From NCBI GenBank assembly GCA_964512995.1, contig CAZELM010000012.1, forward strand, positions 29,953-93,952: a stretch of DNA of 64,000 nucleotides, given 5' to 3'. Shown here piece by piece: positions 52,270 to 61,548 of this stretch. The notes beneath the pieces were generated by a model, which searched no databases, was not told the origin of the DNA, and worked only from the letters and a program-made list of their open reading frames with translations. The position numbers were made by a program, and so were the translations under genes. This stretch comes from CAZELM01 sp964512995. GTDB lineage: Bacteria; CSSED10-310. Each line of letters opens with the position of its first letter. Position 1 is the stretch's first letter.

Positions 52270-53487
52270 ATGTCAAAATCGGTTATTGTCTTGAAATTTG
52301 GTGGAACAACCATTGGAAGCGATCGTCTTTATCCATTTGTGATTGAACGAATTCAGGATAAACTGGACGCCGGATATCATGTTGTTGCAGTCGTATCGGC
52401 AATGGGCCGCAAAGGAGATCCTTACGCAACCGATACGTTATTGAACCTGTTACCGGAAGAACAGTTTGTATGTTTGCGTGAACGGGATCTGTTGATGGCA
52501 TGTGGTGAAGTAATATCTGCTGTTGTGTTGGCGAGTAACCTACGAAGAAACAATATTTCAGCAACAGCCAGAGCTGGATTTGAAGCAGGCATCATTACCG
52601 ATAACGCACATTCAAACGCTCAAATTCTTCATATCGATCCAAAACAATTACATACTGATCTCGAATTGTTTGGAACAGTGGTTGTCACCGGTTTTCAGGG
52701 AATATCCATGAATGGACAAATCACTACACTCGGGCGGGGAGGTTCCGATACCTCTGCATTAGCCATTGGAGCAGCGCTGAACGCTCAGACCGTGGAAATC
52801 TACACCGATCAAAAAGGCATATACACGGCCGACCCGGTCATGGTGCCATCTGCATATCATCTGAATCACATCAATGCGGAAGACATTCGCCAAATGGCTT
52901 GGCTGGGCAGCAAAATCCTGCACCCCCGTGCTGCTGAATTGGCAATCCGTCATCATCTCCATGTCACGGTCGGCAAAGTCGATGACCCCAATTCAGCAAC
53001 AATGATCACTCCCTATGTCAAAATGGAAGCGGAAGCGGTTATCACCGGAATAGCATGCGGCAACCCGGTCGTTCAGTTGACTGTTCCGTTATGCAGAGAG
53101 CGACAACAACGTGATGTCGCTGATATTTTTGAGATGATAGCCGGCGCGGGTATCAGCATGGATATGTTCACCATCACAGAGGACCTCGTACGGTTCACGG
53201 TGAGCATGGATCAGCGGTCTAGTGCGATCTCGGTATTGACTGAGCACCACTATATTGCGCATGCTGTTGATCACTGCTCCAAAGTCTCCATTGTTGGCGC
53301 AGGAATGCATGGGATGCATGGGGTAATGGCTCGGTTTACACGCTCACTGGTCAATGCAAACATCCCGATCCTTCAGACTGTCGACTCCCATGCGACAATT
53401 TCAGCATTGGTACCAGCGTCCCGTATATCCGAAGCAGCTCAGGTTCTCCATCGTGAATTTCTGGGACAATCGAGCAATGCGTTGTAA
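52270..53487 (+). CDS. lysC: Aspartate kinase
   Basis: A 405-aa amino-acid kinase phosphorylating L-aspartate, the first step to lysine, threonine and methionine. VLKFGGTTIGS at the N terminus, LGRGGSDTSALAIGAALNA and EIYTDQKGIYTADPVMV are the catalytic motifs. Two ACT domains at about 265-400 should bind allosteric amino acids. The start ATG 52270 has only a distant GAGGA. It is monofunctional, with no homoserine dehydrogenase domain, and follows tRNA-Sec by 74 bp. Confidence 0.93.
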   Translation: MSKSVIVLKFGGTTIGSDRLYPFVIERIQDKLDAGYHVVAVVSAMGRKGDPYATDTLLNLLPEEQFVCLRERDLLMACGEVISAVVLASNLRRNNISATARAGFEAGIITDNAHSNAQILHIDPKQLHTDLELFGTVVVTGFQGISMNGQITTLGRGGSDTSALAIGAALNAQTVEIYTDQKGIYTADPVMVPSAYHLNHINAEDIRQMAWLGSKILHPRAAELAIRHHLHVTVGKVDDPNSATMITPYVKMEAEAVITGIACGNPVVQLTVPLCRERQQRDVADIFEMIAGAGISMDMFTITEDLVRFTVSMDQRSSAISVLTEHHYIAHAVDHCSKVSIVGAGMHGMHGVMARFTRSLVNANIPILQTVDSHATISALVPASRISEAAQVLHREFLGQSSNAL

Positions 53488-53562
53488 TATGTAAGCGAAT
53501 CCTTGACATGTGAGGATCCGAACAGCAGAAAACAACTGGGACACAAAGATATCCAGACTTCG

Positions 53563-54351
53563 TTAATCCACCTCCGTCGCCCCCTGCACCAACTCGATGA
53601 AGTGTTCATTTTCCCATAACGCTTCAAAGTCTTCATCATACATAGCGGTTTCGGCCATTCCAGGATTCTGCTCAAGCACCCGGTCCAACATATCCAGACA
53701 TTCGTCAAACCGGCCAATCCGGCAATAAATACAGGCAATATTATACGCCACATCGAGATAATCCGGATCCATCTCCAACGCCCGTTGAAAATGCTCTAAC
53801 GCCGCATCGGTTTTATTCTGATAGTAGAGCCACGCCCCGCGGTGATAGAAATCTTCCGCAGACCTTGGCTCCAATGGCTGATTCCGGGTCAACAGTCGTT
53901 TATACATCTGGGATTTTTCGATAATATCATATTCTCCCTTAAACGTATTAATAATGAAATCAAACTCTTCGAGTGCCTTTTCTGTATCCCCTTCACTCAA
54001 AATACTCATCGCATTGCTGAACTCTCTGGTTGCCCGTTTTCTTCGTTCCGTGATCTCACGGGGAACATATTCCCAATGTTTTTTCTCTGCTTTGGGTGGT
54101 TCAGCAATTTTTATCTTCAGTTTCTTTTTGCGAAAAAACGATTTCTCATCTTTTCTCTTTACATTGTCTATCTTTTTTGCCGTGTTTGACTTGTTCTCCT
54201 CTTGCTCATTACGATGTAATCCAAGCCGCCGGAGTTTTCCCTGGATGGATTTCTTTGAGACGCCGAACTTTTCAGCAAGATCCTGATTTGACAATTTCAT
54301 GTAATTTTCACGAAGAAATTGATTATCACCTTCATCCCATACTTTCGCCAT
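53563..54351 (-). CDS. HTH and TPR domain protein
   Basis: A 262-aa cytoplasmic protein. Residues 1-45 form a Myb/SANT-like helix-turn-helix: FLRENYMKLSNQDLAEKFGVSKKSIQGKLRRLGL. A Lys/Glu-rich linker (about 50-85) follows. TPR repeats fill about 100-240, one being HRGAWLYYQNKTDAALEHFQRA. A GGAG site precedes ATG 54351, and a promoter is visible at 54401-54429. It is probably a DNA-binding scaffold regulator; the target is unknown. It is divergent from the DUF507 operon. Confidence 0.78.
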   Translation of the reverse strand: MAKVWDEGDNQFLRENYMKLSNQDLAEKFGVSKKSIQGKLRRLGLHRNEQEENKSNTAKKIDNVKRKDEKSFFRKKKLKIKIAEPPKAEKKHWEYVPREITERRKRATREFSNAMSILSEGDTEKALEEFDFIINTFKGEYDIIEKSQMYKRLLTRNQPLEPRSAEDFYHRGAWLYYQNKTDAALEHFQRALEMDPDYLDVAYNIACIYCRIGRFDECLDMLDRVLEQNPGMAETAMYDEDFEALWENEHFIELVQGATEVD

Positions 54352-54400
54352 TCTTATTTCTCCTTTAAAAGCGATGGCACCATTCCCAACTGAATTATGG

Positions 54401-54429
54401 AATGTAAAGAGTTTATGTAGTTATGTCAA
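54401..54429 (-). promoter_or_regulatory. Promoter of the HTH-TPR gene
   Basis: On the minus strand TTGACA (54429-54424) and TACATT (54406-54401) are 17 bp apart, with the gene start 50 bp beyond at 54351. Confidence 0.5.
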
Positions 54430-54457
54430 GTCAAGCTTGATTGAAGTGAAATCATCC

Positions 54458-54486
54458 TTGACGCATCTTTCATATCGCTCTATCTT
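54458..54486 (+). promoter_or_regulatory. Promoter of the DUF507 operon
   Basis: TTGACG (54458-54463) and TATCTT (54481-54486) are 17 bp apart. The roughly 45-nt leader contains a small ACCAT/ATGGT stem-loop and ends with AAGGAGG before ATG 54536. Confidence 0.55.
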
Positions 54487-54535
54487 TATGGCGACCATGC
54501 CATGAATGGTGGTCCGGTGATGACAAGGAGGTTTT

Positions 54536-54814
54536 ATGAAGCTTCGAGCCGCTCGCATCGCATATATCTCCAATGAGATTTTGAAAATCCTGGAATCAGA
54601 AGAGTTTATTGAAATAAACAATTCTGAAAAAGCGCTGGGGTTCGTTCAAAAATTATTCACAGACGATCTTCTCGTTGAAGAACAACTGGAAGAAGAAGTC
54701 CGGGAGCTGTTAGAGCGATATTCAGAGACCATGAATCAAGATCGGATCGAGTACCACGAGATGTTTAAAATGGTAAAAACAAAGCTGGCAAAAGAACGCA
54801 ATCTCATCCTATAG
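54536..54814 (+). CDS. DUF507 family protein, first copy
   Basis: A 92-aa helical, charged protein. The motif LRAARIAYISNEILKILES at the N terminus and the paired acidic helices (LLVEEQLEEEVRELLERY) are typical of DUF507. Function unknown; it is predicted to be a cytoplasmic helical hairpin. An AAGGAGG site precedes ATG 54536. It is followed 8 bp later by a second DUF507 gene, the usual tandem arrangement. Confidence 0.88.
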   Translation: MKLRAARIAYISNEILKILESEEFIEINNSEKALGFVQKLFTDDLLVEEQLEEEVRELLERYSETMNQDRIEYHEMFKMVKTKLAKERNLIL

Positions 54815-54822
54815 GAGGAATC

Positions 54823-55128
54823 ATGAGATTATCCAATCCCAAAATTAATCATCTTGCGCGTCTGATTGCAGACAATATCTCGGTGGATTCGAATTTTCGC
54901 ATTCTTCGAGATAAAAATGAAATCAGATTAAGAATCAAGATGATTATTACCGATGAATTACGATTGGAAAATGAGATCGATAAAATTGTCAGAAAAACAT
55001 TGGGATCTCTTTCCAAATCACCTCCGGAAGGCAGCAAAGAATGGGATGTTTTATATGAAAAATATTATGAGGAAGAGATGAATCGCCGCAGCCGGAGCCG
55101 CTTTGACGGGATCAGAAGATTGTCTTGA
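54823..55128 (+). CDS. DUF507 family protein, second copy
   Basis: A 101-aa paralogue of the preceding gene with the same fold signature (MRLSNPKINHLARLIADNI, then ITDELRLENEIDKIVRKTL). It has a longer, basic C-terminal tail with a Tyr-rich YEKYYEEEMNRRSRSR segment. The two copies probably form a heterodimer. AGGAGG precedes ATG 54823. Its stop overlaps the TTG start of the DUF4416 gene. Confidence 0.88.
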   Translation: MRLSNPKINHLARLIADNISVDSNFRILRDKNEIRLRIKMIITDELRLENEIDKIVRKTLGSLSKSPPEGSKEWDVLYEKYYEEEMNRRSRSRFDGIRRLS

Positions 55129-55670
55129 AAACACTTTCCGCTCCCCCACCTTCTTTTTTCTTTGTTGCCATTCTCGGGATTAATCCGCTTATTTATCGGG
55201 ACGCTCGAGAGCTGGTTATCAAGGAATTCGGAACGCCACTGGAAGAAATTGAGCCATCCCGATTTGACCACACTGATTACTATCAGGAAGAAATGGGTGC
55301 ACATCTGATCAAAGGATTTATGGGCTTCCCGCCTCCATTTTCCCCCGATGATCTGGTCCAGCGTAAACTCATTTCGCGAAAAATCGAATGGCATTTCATT
55401 CATCGATCCACTGCCGGAAGACATCGACAGATCAACATCGATCCCGGATACATCACGCTGTACAGTGTCATCCTATCAACCAGCAAAAATTTCTCCCATC
55501 GGATATATCTGGGTCAGGGAATTTTTGCAGAATCGACCTTACTCTATCACGCCACGCAATGGGAACCTCTTCCATGGACGTATCCAGATTATAAGATACC
55601 AGAAATTCAGCAATTTTTAACCCGATGTCGAACACACCTGAAACATTTCATGACAGCATCTCGTGATTGA
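55125..55670 (+). CDS. DUF4416 family protein
   Basis: A 181-aa protein. The conserved features are FDHTDYYQEEMGAHLIKGF at about residue 47, RQINIDPGYITLYSVILST at about 103, HRIYLGQGIFAESTLLY and a C-terminal WTYPDYK. These match DUF4416, whose function is unknown. A TTG start overlaps the DUF507 stop (TTGA), so the three genes form a translationally coupled operon. Conserved His, Asp and Glu residues would allow a catalytic role. Confidence 0.87.
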   Translation: MKTLSAPPPSFFFVAILGINPLIYRDARELVIKEFGTPLEEIEPSRFDHTDYYQEEMGAHLIKGFMGFPPPFSPDDLVQRKLISRKIEWHFIHRSTAGRHRQINIDPGYITLYSVILSTSKNFSHRIYLGQGIFAESTLLYHATQWEPLPWTYPDYKIPEIQQFLTRCRTHLKHFMTASRD

Positions 55671-55736
55671 CTCCGAGGGCAATTCTATGGTAGGAATCTT
55701 CGGCATTGTGAGGGCTGATATGATCGGGAGAATATC

Positions 55737-56318
55737 ATGGCACGTTTAATATATAACTTATGGGGACTCGTCATTCATCCGGTAAAAACCATGCGGATGT
55801 TGTTATTGGGAAAACCATTCTGGCTCGCTCAGGTTGTTGTTCTGGGCGTCTTTATCTCATTGTTTTCGGCTCAATTTATTCTGAATTTTGATGCTTTTCA
55901 CGCACAACCCAGCAGTTTCTTTTCGCTCATCCCCTTGGAAATCGTCTCTCTGGTGGTCACAATCTTTACTTTATCCGCGATCTGGCATCTGACAGCCGAT
56001 ATGCTGGGCGGGGCCGGCCGAGGACTGAACCTTTTATTGCTTATTGTTATCTCAATGCTTCCCATGTGGCTGGTGGGTATTTTCTCTTTCCTGTTCATCC
56101 TGATTTCAGACATCCCGCTCATGTATCAGATTTCTGTCGGAGCAGTCAGCATATGGTCGGTCATACTGATGATCGTCAGCATGAGAGAATTGTATCGTTT
56201 TTCTCACGGGAGAGCTGTTTTCACGTTTATGCTGCCCATCATTATCATGGTGGGAATCACTCTGTACATGCTTCCAGTCCTTGGAGATGGAATATCATTG
56301 TTATCTCAGCATTTATAA
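55737..56318 (+). CDS. Yip1-domain integral membrane protein
   Basis: A 193-aa protein with about five hydrophobic helices. The N-terminal IYNLWGLVIHPVKTMRMLL is the Yip1-family entry motif seen in bacterial YIP1-like proteins, and the helices then follow from about residue 30 to the end. Function unknown in bacteria. It stands 66 bp after the DUF4416 gene and may be part of that operon. Confidence 0.75.
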   Translation: MARLIYNLWGLVIHPVKTMRMLLLGKPFWLAQVVVLGVFISLFSAQFILNFDAFHAQPSSFFSLIPLEIVSLVVTIFTLSAIWHLTADMLGGAGRGLNLLLLIVISMLPMWLVGIFSFLFILISDIPLMYQISVGAVSIWSVILMIVSMRELYRFSHGRAVFTFMLPIIIMVGITLYMLPVLGDGISLLSQHL

Positions 56319-56353
56319 TATTCCAGCGTAAACGAATCCGGAAATCGTCGATT

Positions 56354-56848
56354 TTATCGTAATGGAATGATTTCGCCATTTATCCGCGAACCATCAACTA
56401 TCAAAATTCCAACAGAACCATACTGCACTATACGGGGGAGACTCAGACTGCCGGGATTCATCCAGAACCATCCCGATTCCCAACGGGCTTCCGCTATATG
56501 TGTATGCCCGTATATCACAACCTGTGGATCCAAGCTTGAAAATTCACGATAAACTGTCTGCTGAATTTCAGCCGGACCACCATAGCCATGCATCAGCCCA
56601 ATCCGTATACCATGGAATTCGATGGTTTTCTTGGTCGGGAGCTTGGCAATGTCCCTGTCATAATCCGAATTTCCTCGCACCGCATGGACTGGTGCGATCG
56701 TTTCTAATTGCTCAATTACCGAAATGTGTCCGATATCGCCTGCATGCAGAATCAATTCGACATCTTGGAATGCATTCAACACAGGCGGCGGCAAGATCCA
56801 GGTTGGATCACTGATATGAGAATCTGAAATAACACCTATTCTTTTCAT
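56354..56848 (-). CDS. YfcE-type metallophosphoesterase
   Basis: A 164-aa calcineurin-like phosphodiesterase. The metal-site motifs are ISDSHISDP (D-x-H), LHAGDIGH (GD), VRGNSDYD (GNxD in place of GNHD), MHGYGG and YGHTHIAE (GHTH). Such proteins hydrolyse phosphodiesters and nucleotides. ATG 56848 with GGGAG is preferred over an upstream ATG at 56908, which would add 20 unlike residues. It is transcribed alone on the minus strand, convergent to the Yip1 gene. Confidence 0.88.
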   Translation of the reverse strand: MKRIGVISDSHISDPTWILPPPVLNAFQDVELILHAGDIGHISVIEQLETIAPVHAVRGNSDYDRDIAKLPTKKTIEFHGIRIGLMHGYGGPAEIQQTVYREFSSLDPQVVIYGHTHIAEARWESGWFWMNPGSLSLPRIVQYGSVGILIVDGSRINGEIIPLR

Positions 56849-56889
56849 CCGGTCCACACTCCCTGATTCAAATATATATCTGATTATAG

Positions 56890-56918
56890 TTGCAAAATCC
56901 ATGATCATCCATTAGCAT
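56890..56918 (+). promoter_or_regulatory. Promoter for the PpiD-like gene
   Basis: TTGCAA (56890-56895) and TAGCAT (56913-56918) are 17 bp apart, about 65 bp before the gene start at 56984. Confidence 0.4.
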
Positions 56919-56983
56919 ACTCCCTTCTTGGTGGTTTAGAAGTCCAGGTTCGTTATCGGTCAGATCATTTGAAGGAGAAACAC

Positions 56984-58900
56984 ATGCTAAACACCTTCCG
57001 GAATAAAATAAAATTTTGGAGCCATGTTGCGCTGTGGCCCGTTATTGTTGCGTTCATCGCATTCTATGGATGGTCTTTCATGGGAAACCAGCAGAACAGC
57101 CCATCGATGGCTGCCGCAGTGGGGGACACTTCCATTGATTGGCAACAGGTTGTTGAAATGCGGCAACGGCTTTATCAGATGTATCGGAATATGTATAAAG
57201 ACAGCTTCGAGCAGTTCGCAAAAAATATGGATTTTCAGCAAATGGCCATCGACGCGCTTATCGATCGAACGATTCTGATTCAAGCTGCTGAAGAGATGGG
57301 TGTGACTGTGTCTGAAGATGAGATTCGAAACACCATTCTCGGATTTTCATATCTCCAGAAAGATGGTGGCTTCTCCCAGAGCTATTACCGCGCATTTCTC
57401 AACAGCATCAATATGACTCCCGCTCAGTACGAAAAATCGACGGGTGAAGATATCATGATCGAAAAAGTTCAGGCACTGATCAGCGCCTCAGCTCCTATAA
57501 CGAATGATGAACTGAAAGAGGATTTCATCAACAAGAACGTCAAACTGAACTGCAACTTTTTCAGCTTCAAAAAAGCAGCATATATGAATGATATCACCGT
57601 CGAAGATTCTGAAGCACAAGACTTTTACACGTCACATCCGGATGATTTCAAAGTTGGAGATCAGATTCAGGTCGATTATATTTTGGTTGAGCCTGCCACC
57701 TTTGAGCCACAAGTCGAAGTTACCGACGAGGATATCGAGGATTATTATGATCAGAATTACGATCAATACCAGATTCCGGAACAGGTAAAAGCGAGCCATA
57801 TTCTGTTTAAAGTCGAAAAGGATGCACCCCAGGAAAAATGGGATCAAGCGCTTCAAAAAGCAATCGAAACAAAGAAACTGATCGATGAAGGCAGAGATTT
57901 CGCCGAACTGGCAAAAGAACGATCCGAGGATACCTCCGCTGATAAAGGAGGCGATCTGGGATTTTTTGGCAAAAACCGGATGGTGAAGGAATTCGAGCAA
58001 ACCGCATGGGGATTGGAAATCGGGCAGGTCAGTGATCCCGTAAAGTCCAACTTTGGATACCACATTATCAAGAAAACAGATTTCCAGGAGGAGGGTATCA
58101 AATCATTGGACCAAGTCAGGGAAGACATCACCAAATCCCTCAAACTCGACGAATCCAAAAATCTGGCAATGCAGAAAGCACAGCAAATTTTTGATCAGGC
58201 AGAAGAAAATACAACGTTACCCGATCTCGCATCAAAAAACGCAATCCCGGTCAAAACATCCGATTTCTTTGAACCCAAAATGCCTCCTCAAGCCTTTGGC
58301 AATTCACAGAATCTGAATGAAGTGCTGACAAACCTGGAGAAAGGCGATATCAGCATCCCGATCGAAACGAATGTCGGCGTTTTTCTGTTCAGCCTGAAAG
58401 ACCAACGACCGTCTCACGTTCCGCCGTTCGATGAAATCAAAGATAAAGTCCTGCAAACCGTAAAAAATAATAAAGCTAAGGAAATGGCTCAAAATAAATC
58501 ACAGGAAATCCTCACCGATCTGCGTGCGGGATTGACTTGGGAAGCTGCCGCAGAAAAACATGGATTGAAAAGCGAAACAACCGGCGAATTCACGCAAACA
58601 AGCAGCATCCCCAAAGTCGGATACGACCTGAATCTGGCTACTGAATTGTTTGCCATGGATATCAATCAGCTAAGTGATCCCAAAGAAGTCCGGGATAGTA
58701 TCTTTATCTTCAAGGTCATCGATAAAAAGAATTTCGACGAAACCGAGTTCCAGAAAGAAATGCCTAAACTCCGGCTGCAGATGGCTTCCACCCGGCAATC
58801 CCAGATTGTCAGCTCATGGCTGGATCAACGCCGGGAATCACTGACCAAAGAAGGAAAACTGATTATAACCGCCATCACAACAAAGGAATCCAACAGTTAA
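56984..58900 (+). CDS. PpiD/SurA-like membrane-anchored periplasmic chaperone
   Basis: A 638-aa protein. One N-terminal helix (about residues 13-33) anchors it in the inner membrane. A SurA_N-like helical domain follows (about 45-190). One parvulin domain (about 260-370) is visible: VKASHILFKVEKDAPQ, GGDLGFFGKNRMVKEFEQ and FGYHIIKKT. A second, diverged peptide-binding region extends to the C terminus. It should help fold outer-membrane proteins such as the porin and OmpA-type protein. AAGGAG fixes ATG 56984. The stop overlaps the next start (TAATG). Confidence 0.88.
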   Translation: MLNTFRNKIKFWSHVALWPVIVAFIAFYGWSFMGNQQNSPSMAAAVGDTSIDWQQVVEMRQRLYQMYRNMYKDSFEQFAKNMDFQQMAIDALIDRTILIQAAEEMGVTVSEDEIRNTILGFSYLQKDGGFSQSYYRAFLNSINMTPAQYEKSTGEDIMIEKVQALISASAPITNDELKEDFINKNVKLNCNFFSFKKAAYMNDITVEDSEAQDFYTSHPDDFKVGDQIQVDYILVEPATFEPQVEVTDEDIEDYYDQNYDQYQIPEQVKASHILFKVEKDAPQEKWDQALQKAIETKKLIDEGRDFAELAKERSEDTSADKGGDLGFFGKNRMVKEFEQTAWGLEIGQVSDPVKSNFGYHIIKKTDFQEEGIKSLDQVREDITKSLKLDESKNLAMQKAQQIFDQAEENTTLPDLASKNAIPVKTSDFFEPKMPPQAFGNSQNLNEVLTNLEKGDISIPIETNVGVFLFSLKDQRPSHVPPFDEIKDKVLQTVKNNKAKEMAQNKSQEILTDLRAGLTWEAAAEKHGLKSETTGEFTQTSSIPKVGYDLNLATELFAMDINQLSDPKEVRDSIFIFKVIDKKNFDETEFQKEMPKLRLQMASTRQSQIVSSWLDQRRESLTKEGKLIITAITTKESNS

Positions 58901-59889
58901 TGCTTGCAGATACCACACGTTCCGATCTCCCGCTGTCCTCTATTCAATCGTTGCTGTCAGAAGTGGAGAATCGGATCTGTGATTATCTGGCATCTGACTT
59001 TTCACCGATCCGGGAGACGATCGCTCCGTTCATCAAACGGAGCGGAAAAAAAATCCGCCCCGCATTGGTGCTTTTATCCGCTGGAGCAACCGGGAGTCAG
59101 GGTGATGATGTCATCCGGTATGCAATACTCACGGAGCTGATTCACACAGCATCATTGTTTCACGATGATGTACTGGATGATGCCTCGATACGGCGCGGAT
59201 TTACATCTTCCAATCGGCTCCTCGGAAATGATCTGTCGATTCTGGCCGGTGATTACCTCTTCACAAAAGCATTGGCTTTGGTGATATCGGACCACAGTGA
59301 TATCCAGCATCGGGTCAACAGCACGGTCATTGCAATGACGGAAGGAGAAATCCTTCAGGCGATGAATCGCTATCAGTTCCCAATGGATCGTGCCTATTAC
59401 ATGCAGGTCATCGAACGCAAAACGGCTGCCCTGATGGAGATGGCTTGCCGGCTGGGAGCCGGCATATCCGGAACCGATCAGCAAATCCAGGCACTGTGCA
59501 ATTATGGCAAAAAACTCGGACTCGCATACCAGATCACCGATGATCTCCTCGATTGGATTTCAAAAGAACCAGAATTGGGTAAAAATGTTTTCCAGGACAT
59601 CCGGGAAGGCCGCGCGACACTCCCCATCCATCTGCTCCATGAAACACTTCCTGAAACAAAACAAAACGAACTGAAGAAATTGCTGGATGATCCATGGGAA
59701 AATAATTCGGATGCGCACTTCCGTGAATTTGTGGAGCTGATGTTCAATAATGGCATCGTTGATCAGATCCGGCAGTTCTCCAACGACCTCTCGGATGATG
59801 CGCTGTCGGGGTTGGATGTCCTGCCCCCATCACCCGAACTTCAGGATATGAAAGCGCTGGTCCCGGCTCTTGTAAACCGGATTTTCTGA
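58900..59889 (+). CDS. Trans-polyprenyl diphosphate synthase
   Basis: A 329-aa prenyltransferase extending allylic diphosphates, probably for the quinone side chain or C20-C40 lipids. The first Asp-rich motif is FHDDVLDDA with the following RRGFTSSN. The second is ITDDLLDW. KKIRPALVLLSAG supplies the pyrophosphate-binding KxRP. Small residues before the first Asp-rich motif suggest a long chain product. The ATG overlaps the chaperone stop and AAAGGA lies 12 bp upstream. It uses IPP made by dxr/ispG. Confidence 0.92.
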   Translation: MLADTTRSDLPLSSIQSLLSEVENRICDYLASDFSPIRETIAPFIKRSGKKIRPALVLLSAGATGSQGDDVIRYAILTELIHTASLFHDDVLDDASIRRGFTSSNRLLGNDLSILAGDYLFTKALALVISDHSDIQHRVNSTVIAMTEGEILQAMNRYQFPMDRAYYMQVIERKTAALMEMACRLGAGISGTDQQIQALCNYGKKLGLAYQITDDLLDWISKEPELGKNVFQDIREGRATLPIHLLHETLPETKQNELKKLLDDPWENNSDAHFREFVELMFNNGIVDQIRQFSNDLSDDALSGLDVLPPSPELQDMKALVPALVNRIF

Positions 59890-59890
59890 T

Positions 59891-60880
59891 ATGGAAGCGC
59901 TCTTTTATCAGGTGGATGATCAGGGGATGGTTCAGTGCCTCCTCTGCCCCCATTTCTGCCGGATTCCCGCCGGTCACGTCGGCAGATGCCACTCCCGGAA
60001 AAATACCAATGGCAAGCTGTATGCTATCAACATCGGTCAAGTCTGTGCCTTTCACAATGATCCCATCGAAAAAAAACCGCTCTACCATTTTCTACCGGGA
60101 TCACATGCACTTTCATTAGGAAACAACGGATGCAATCTGCGATGTACGTTCTGTCAGAACTGGGAGATTTCCCAGCAGACAGTTCCCACTCAGACGATGT
60201 CCCCTCCGGAGATCGTCCGGCTCGCGAATCAACACCGATCCCAATCCATCGCGTTCACCTATTCTGAACCGATCGTCTGGTATGAATTTGTCAAAGACGC
60301 ATCCATCTGCATTCATGATTCGGGATTGAAGTCGATCATGGTCACCAATGGGATGATCAATCCGGAGCCATTGCAGGAACTTCTCCCCCATATCGACGCG
60401 ATGAACATCGATATCAAATCCATGAACCCGGACTTTTACCGCAGGTTATGTGGCGGGTATCTGGAACCAGTTTTGGAAGCAGCCGAACTGGCCAGCCGGT
60501 CAAGCCACGTCGAGATCACCTACCTGATCATTCCTGGAGAAAACGATTCCGAACAGGAGTTTCACCAACTGGGACAATTTATCCGGGATCATCTCGGTAT
60601 CCAGACGCCCTTGCACTTGAGCCGCTATCATCCCGCCTATCACCTCACAAACCCGGCGACTCCAGTTGAGACGCTTCTCTCAGCCCGGAAAATCGCACAG
60701 GAATACCTGCATTTCGTGTATCTGGGAAATGTCGTATCACAGGACGGCAGTTCCACCCGATGTCCGAAATGCCGGCAACTGCTCATTCGTCGGGATGGAT
60801 ATCGGATTCTGGAACGAAACATCTCCGATGATGCCGCATGTCTCAACTGCGGCACAACCATCTCCTTGATCCTTCAATGA
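59891..60880 (+). CDS. amrS: AmrS-type radical SAM protein, cytoplasmic paralogue
   Basis: A 329-aa radical SAM protein with C81-x3-C85-x2-C88 (CNLRCTFC). Upstream Cys ligands lie in CLLCPHFC and GRCHS, and a C-terminal zinc-like knot in CPKC and CLNC. It is homologous along its length to the Tat-signal protein at 4563-5705 but has no signal. These belong to the PflA-like AmmeMemoRadiSam family with unknown substrate. It begins 1 bp after the prenyltransferase stop, and maf overlaps its end. Confidence 0.88.
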   Translation: MEALFYQVDDQGMVQCLLCPHFCRIPAGHVGRCHSRKNTNGKLYAINIGQVCAFHNDPIEKKPLYHFLPGSHALSLGNNGCNLRCTFCQNWEISQQTVPTQTMSPPEIVRLANQHRSQSIAFTYSEPIVWYEFVKDASICIHDSGLKSIMVTNGMINPEPLQELLPHIDAMNIDIKSMNPDFYRRLCGGYLEPVLEAAELASRSSHVEITYLIIPGENDSEQEFHQLGQFIRDHLGIQTPLHLSRYHPAYHLTNPATPVETLLSARKIAQEYLHFVYLGNVVSQDGSSTRCPKCRQLLIRRDGYRILERNISDDAACLNCGTTISLILQ

Positions 60881-61488
60881 TGCTCCCACCTCTGATTCTT
60901 GCTTCCCAGTCCCCCCGGCGATCCGGGATCCTGCGACAACTGAACATCCCATTTGACGTTGTACCGAGCCCGGCAGTGGAATCGAATCCCGCTCCCAACG
61001 AAAATCCGGCCGATTATTGCATCCGGAATGCCCGTGAAAAAGCACAGGCAGTCGCAGGGAATCATCTGTTCCGTATCATCCTGGGAGCGGATACCATCGT
61101 GGTTGTCCAAGGAAAGATCATGGGCAAACCCAGAACTCGGTCTGAAGCCGCGCAGATGCTGGCCATTCTCGCCGGCGCATCGCACGACGTCATCACCGGA
61201 TTGGCATTGATTACCGAATCCGGCCGGATCCAACAGGATTATGAACGGACATCGGTCACTTTCCGGGAGTTGGAAGATCAGGAGTGCGACTGGTATCTGA
61301 ACACCCATGAATGGCGAGACAAAGCAGGCGGGTATGGCATTCAGGGATATGGAGCGGGACTTGTCGAGCGCGTGGAAGGGTGTTTCTACAATGTCGTTGG
61401 ACTTCCCACCGGAAAACTTATTTCCCTGCTGCAAAAATATGCCCCAAAATACTGGCCTCCGATACCTGCCCCGGATTCCCTGGAGTGA
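60877..61488 (+). CDS. maf: Maf nucleotide pyrophosphatase
   Basis: A 203-aa house-cleaning hydrolase of non-canonical nucleoside triphosphates. LASQSPRRSGILRQL at the N terminus, ILGADTIVVVQGKIMGKP and DKAGGYGIQGYGAGLVE are the Maf motifs. ATG 60877 overlaps the AmrS stop (ATGA). It is the last gene of the ppiD-like/prenyltransferase/AmrS/maf run. Confidence 0.93.
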   Translation: MMLPPLILASQSPRRSGILRQLNIPFDVVPSPAVESNPAPNENPADYCIRNAREKAQAVAGNHLFRIILGADTIVVVQGKIMGKPRTRSEAAQMLAILAGASHDVITGLALITESGRIQQDYERTSVTFRELEDQECDWYLNTHEWRDKAGGYGIQGYGAGLVERVEGCFYNVVGLPTGKLISLLQKYAPKYWPPIPAPDSLE

Positions 61489-61548
61489 CATTCCCGGAAT
61501 GCCGTCGATATCGGAGGCCAATCACCGATCACCAGAAAAATGGATCGG

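Noticed and set aside
61525..61548. Terminator between maf and the YHS gene
   Set aside because: CCGATC/GATCGG is only 6 bp with a 12-nt loop and a weak tail, and it lies partly against the end of the YHS gene.
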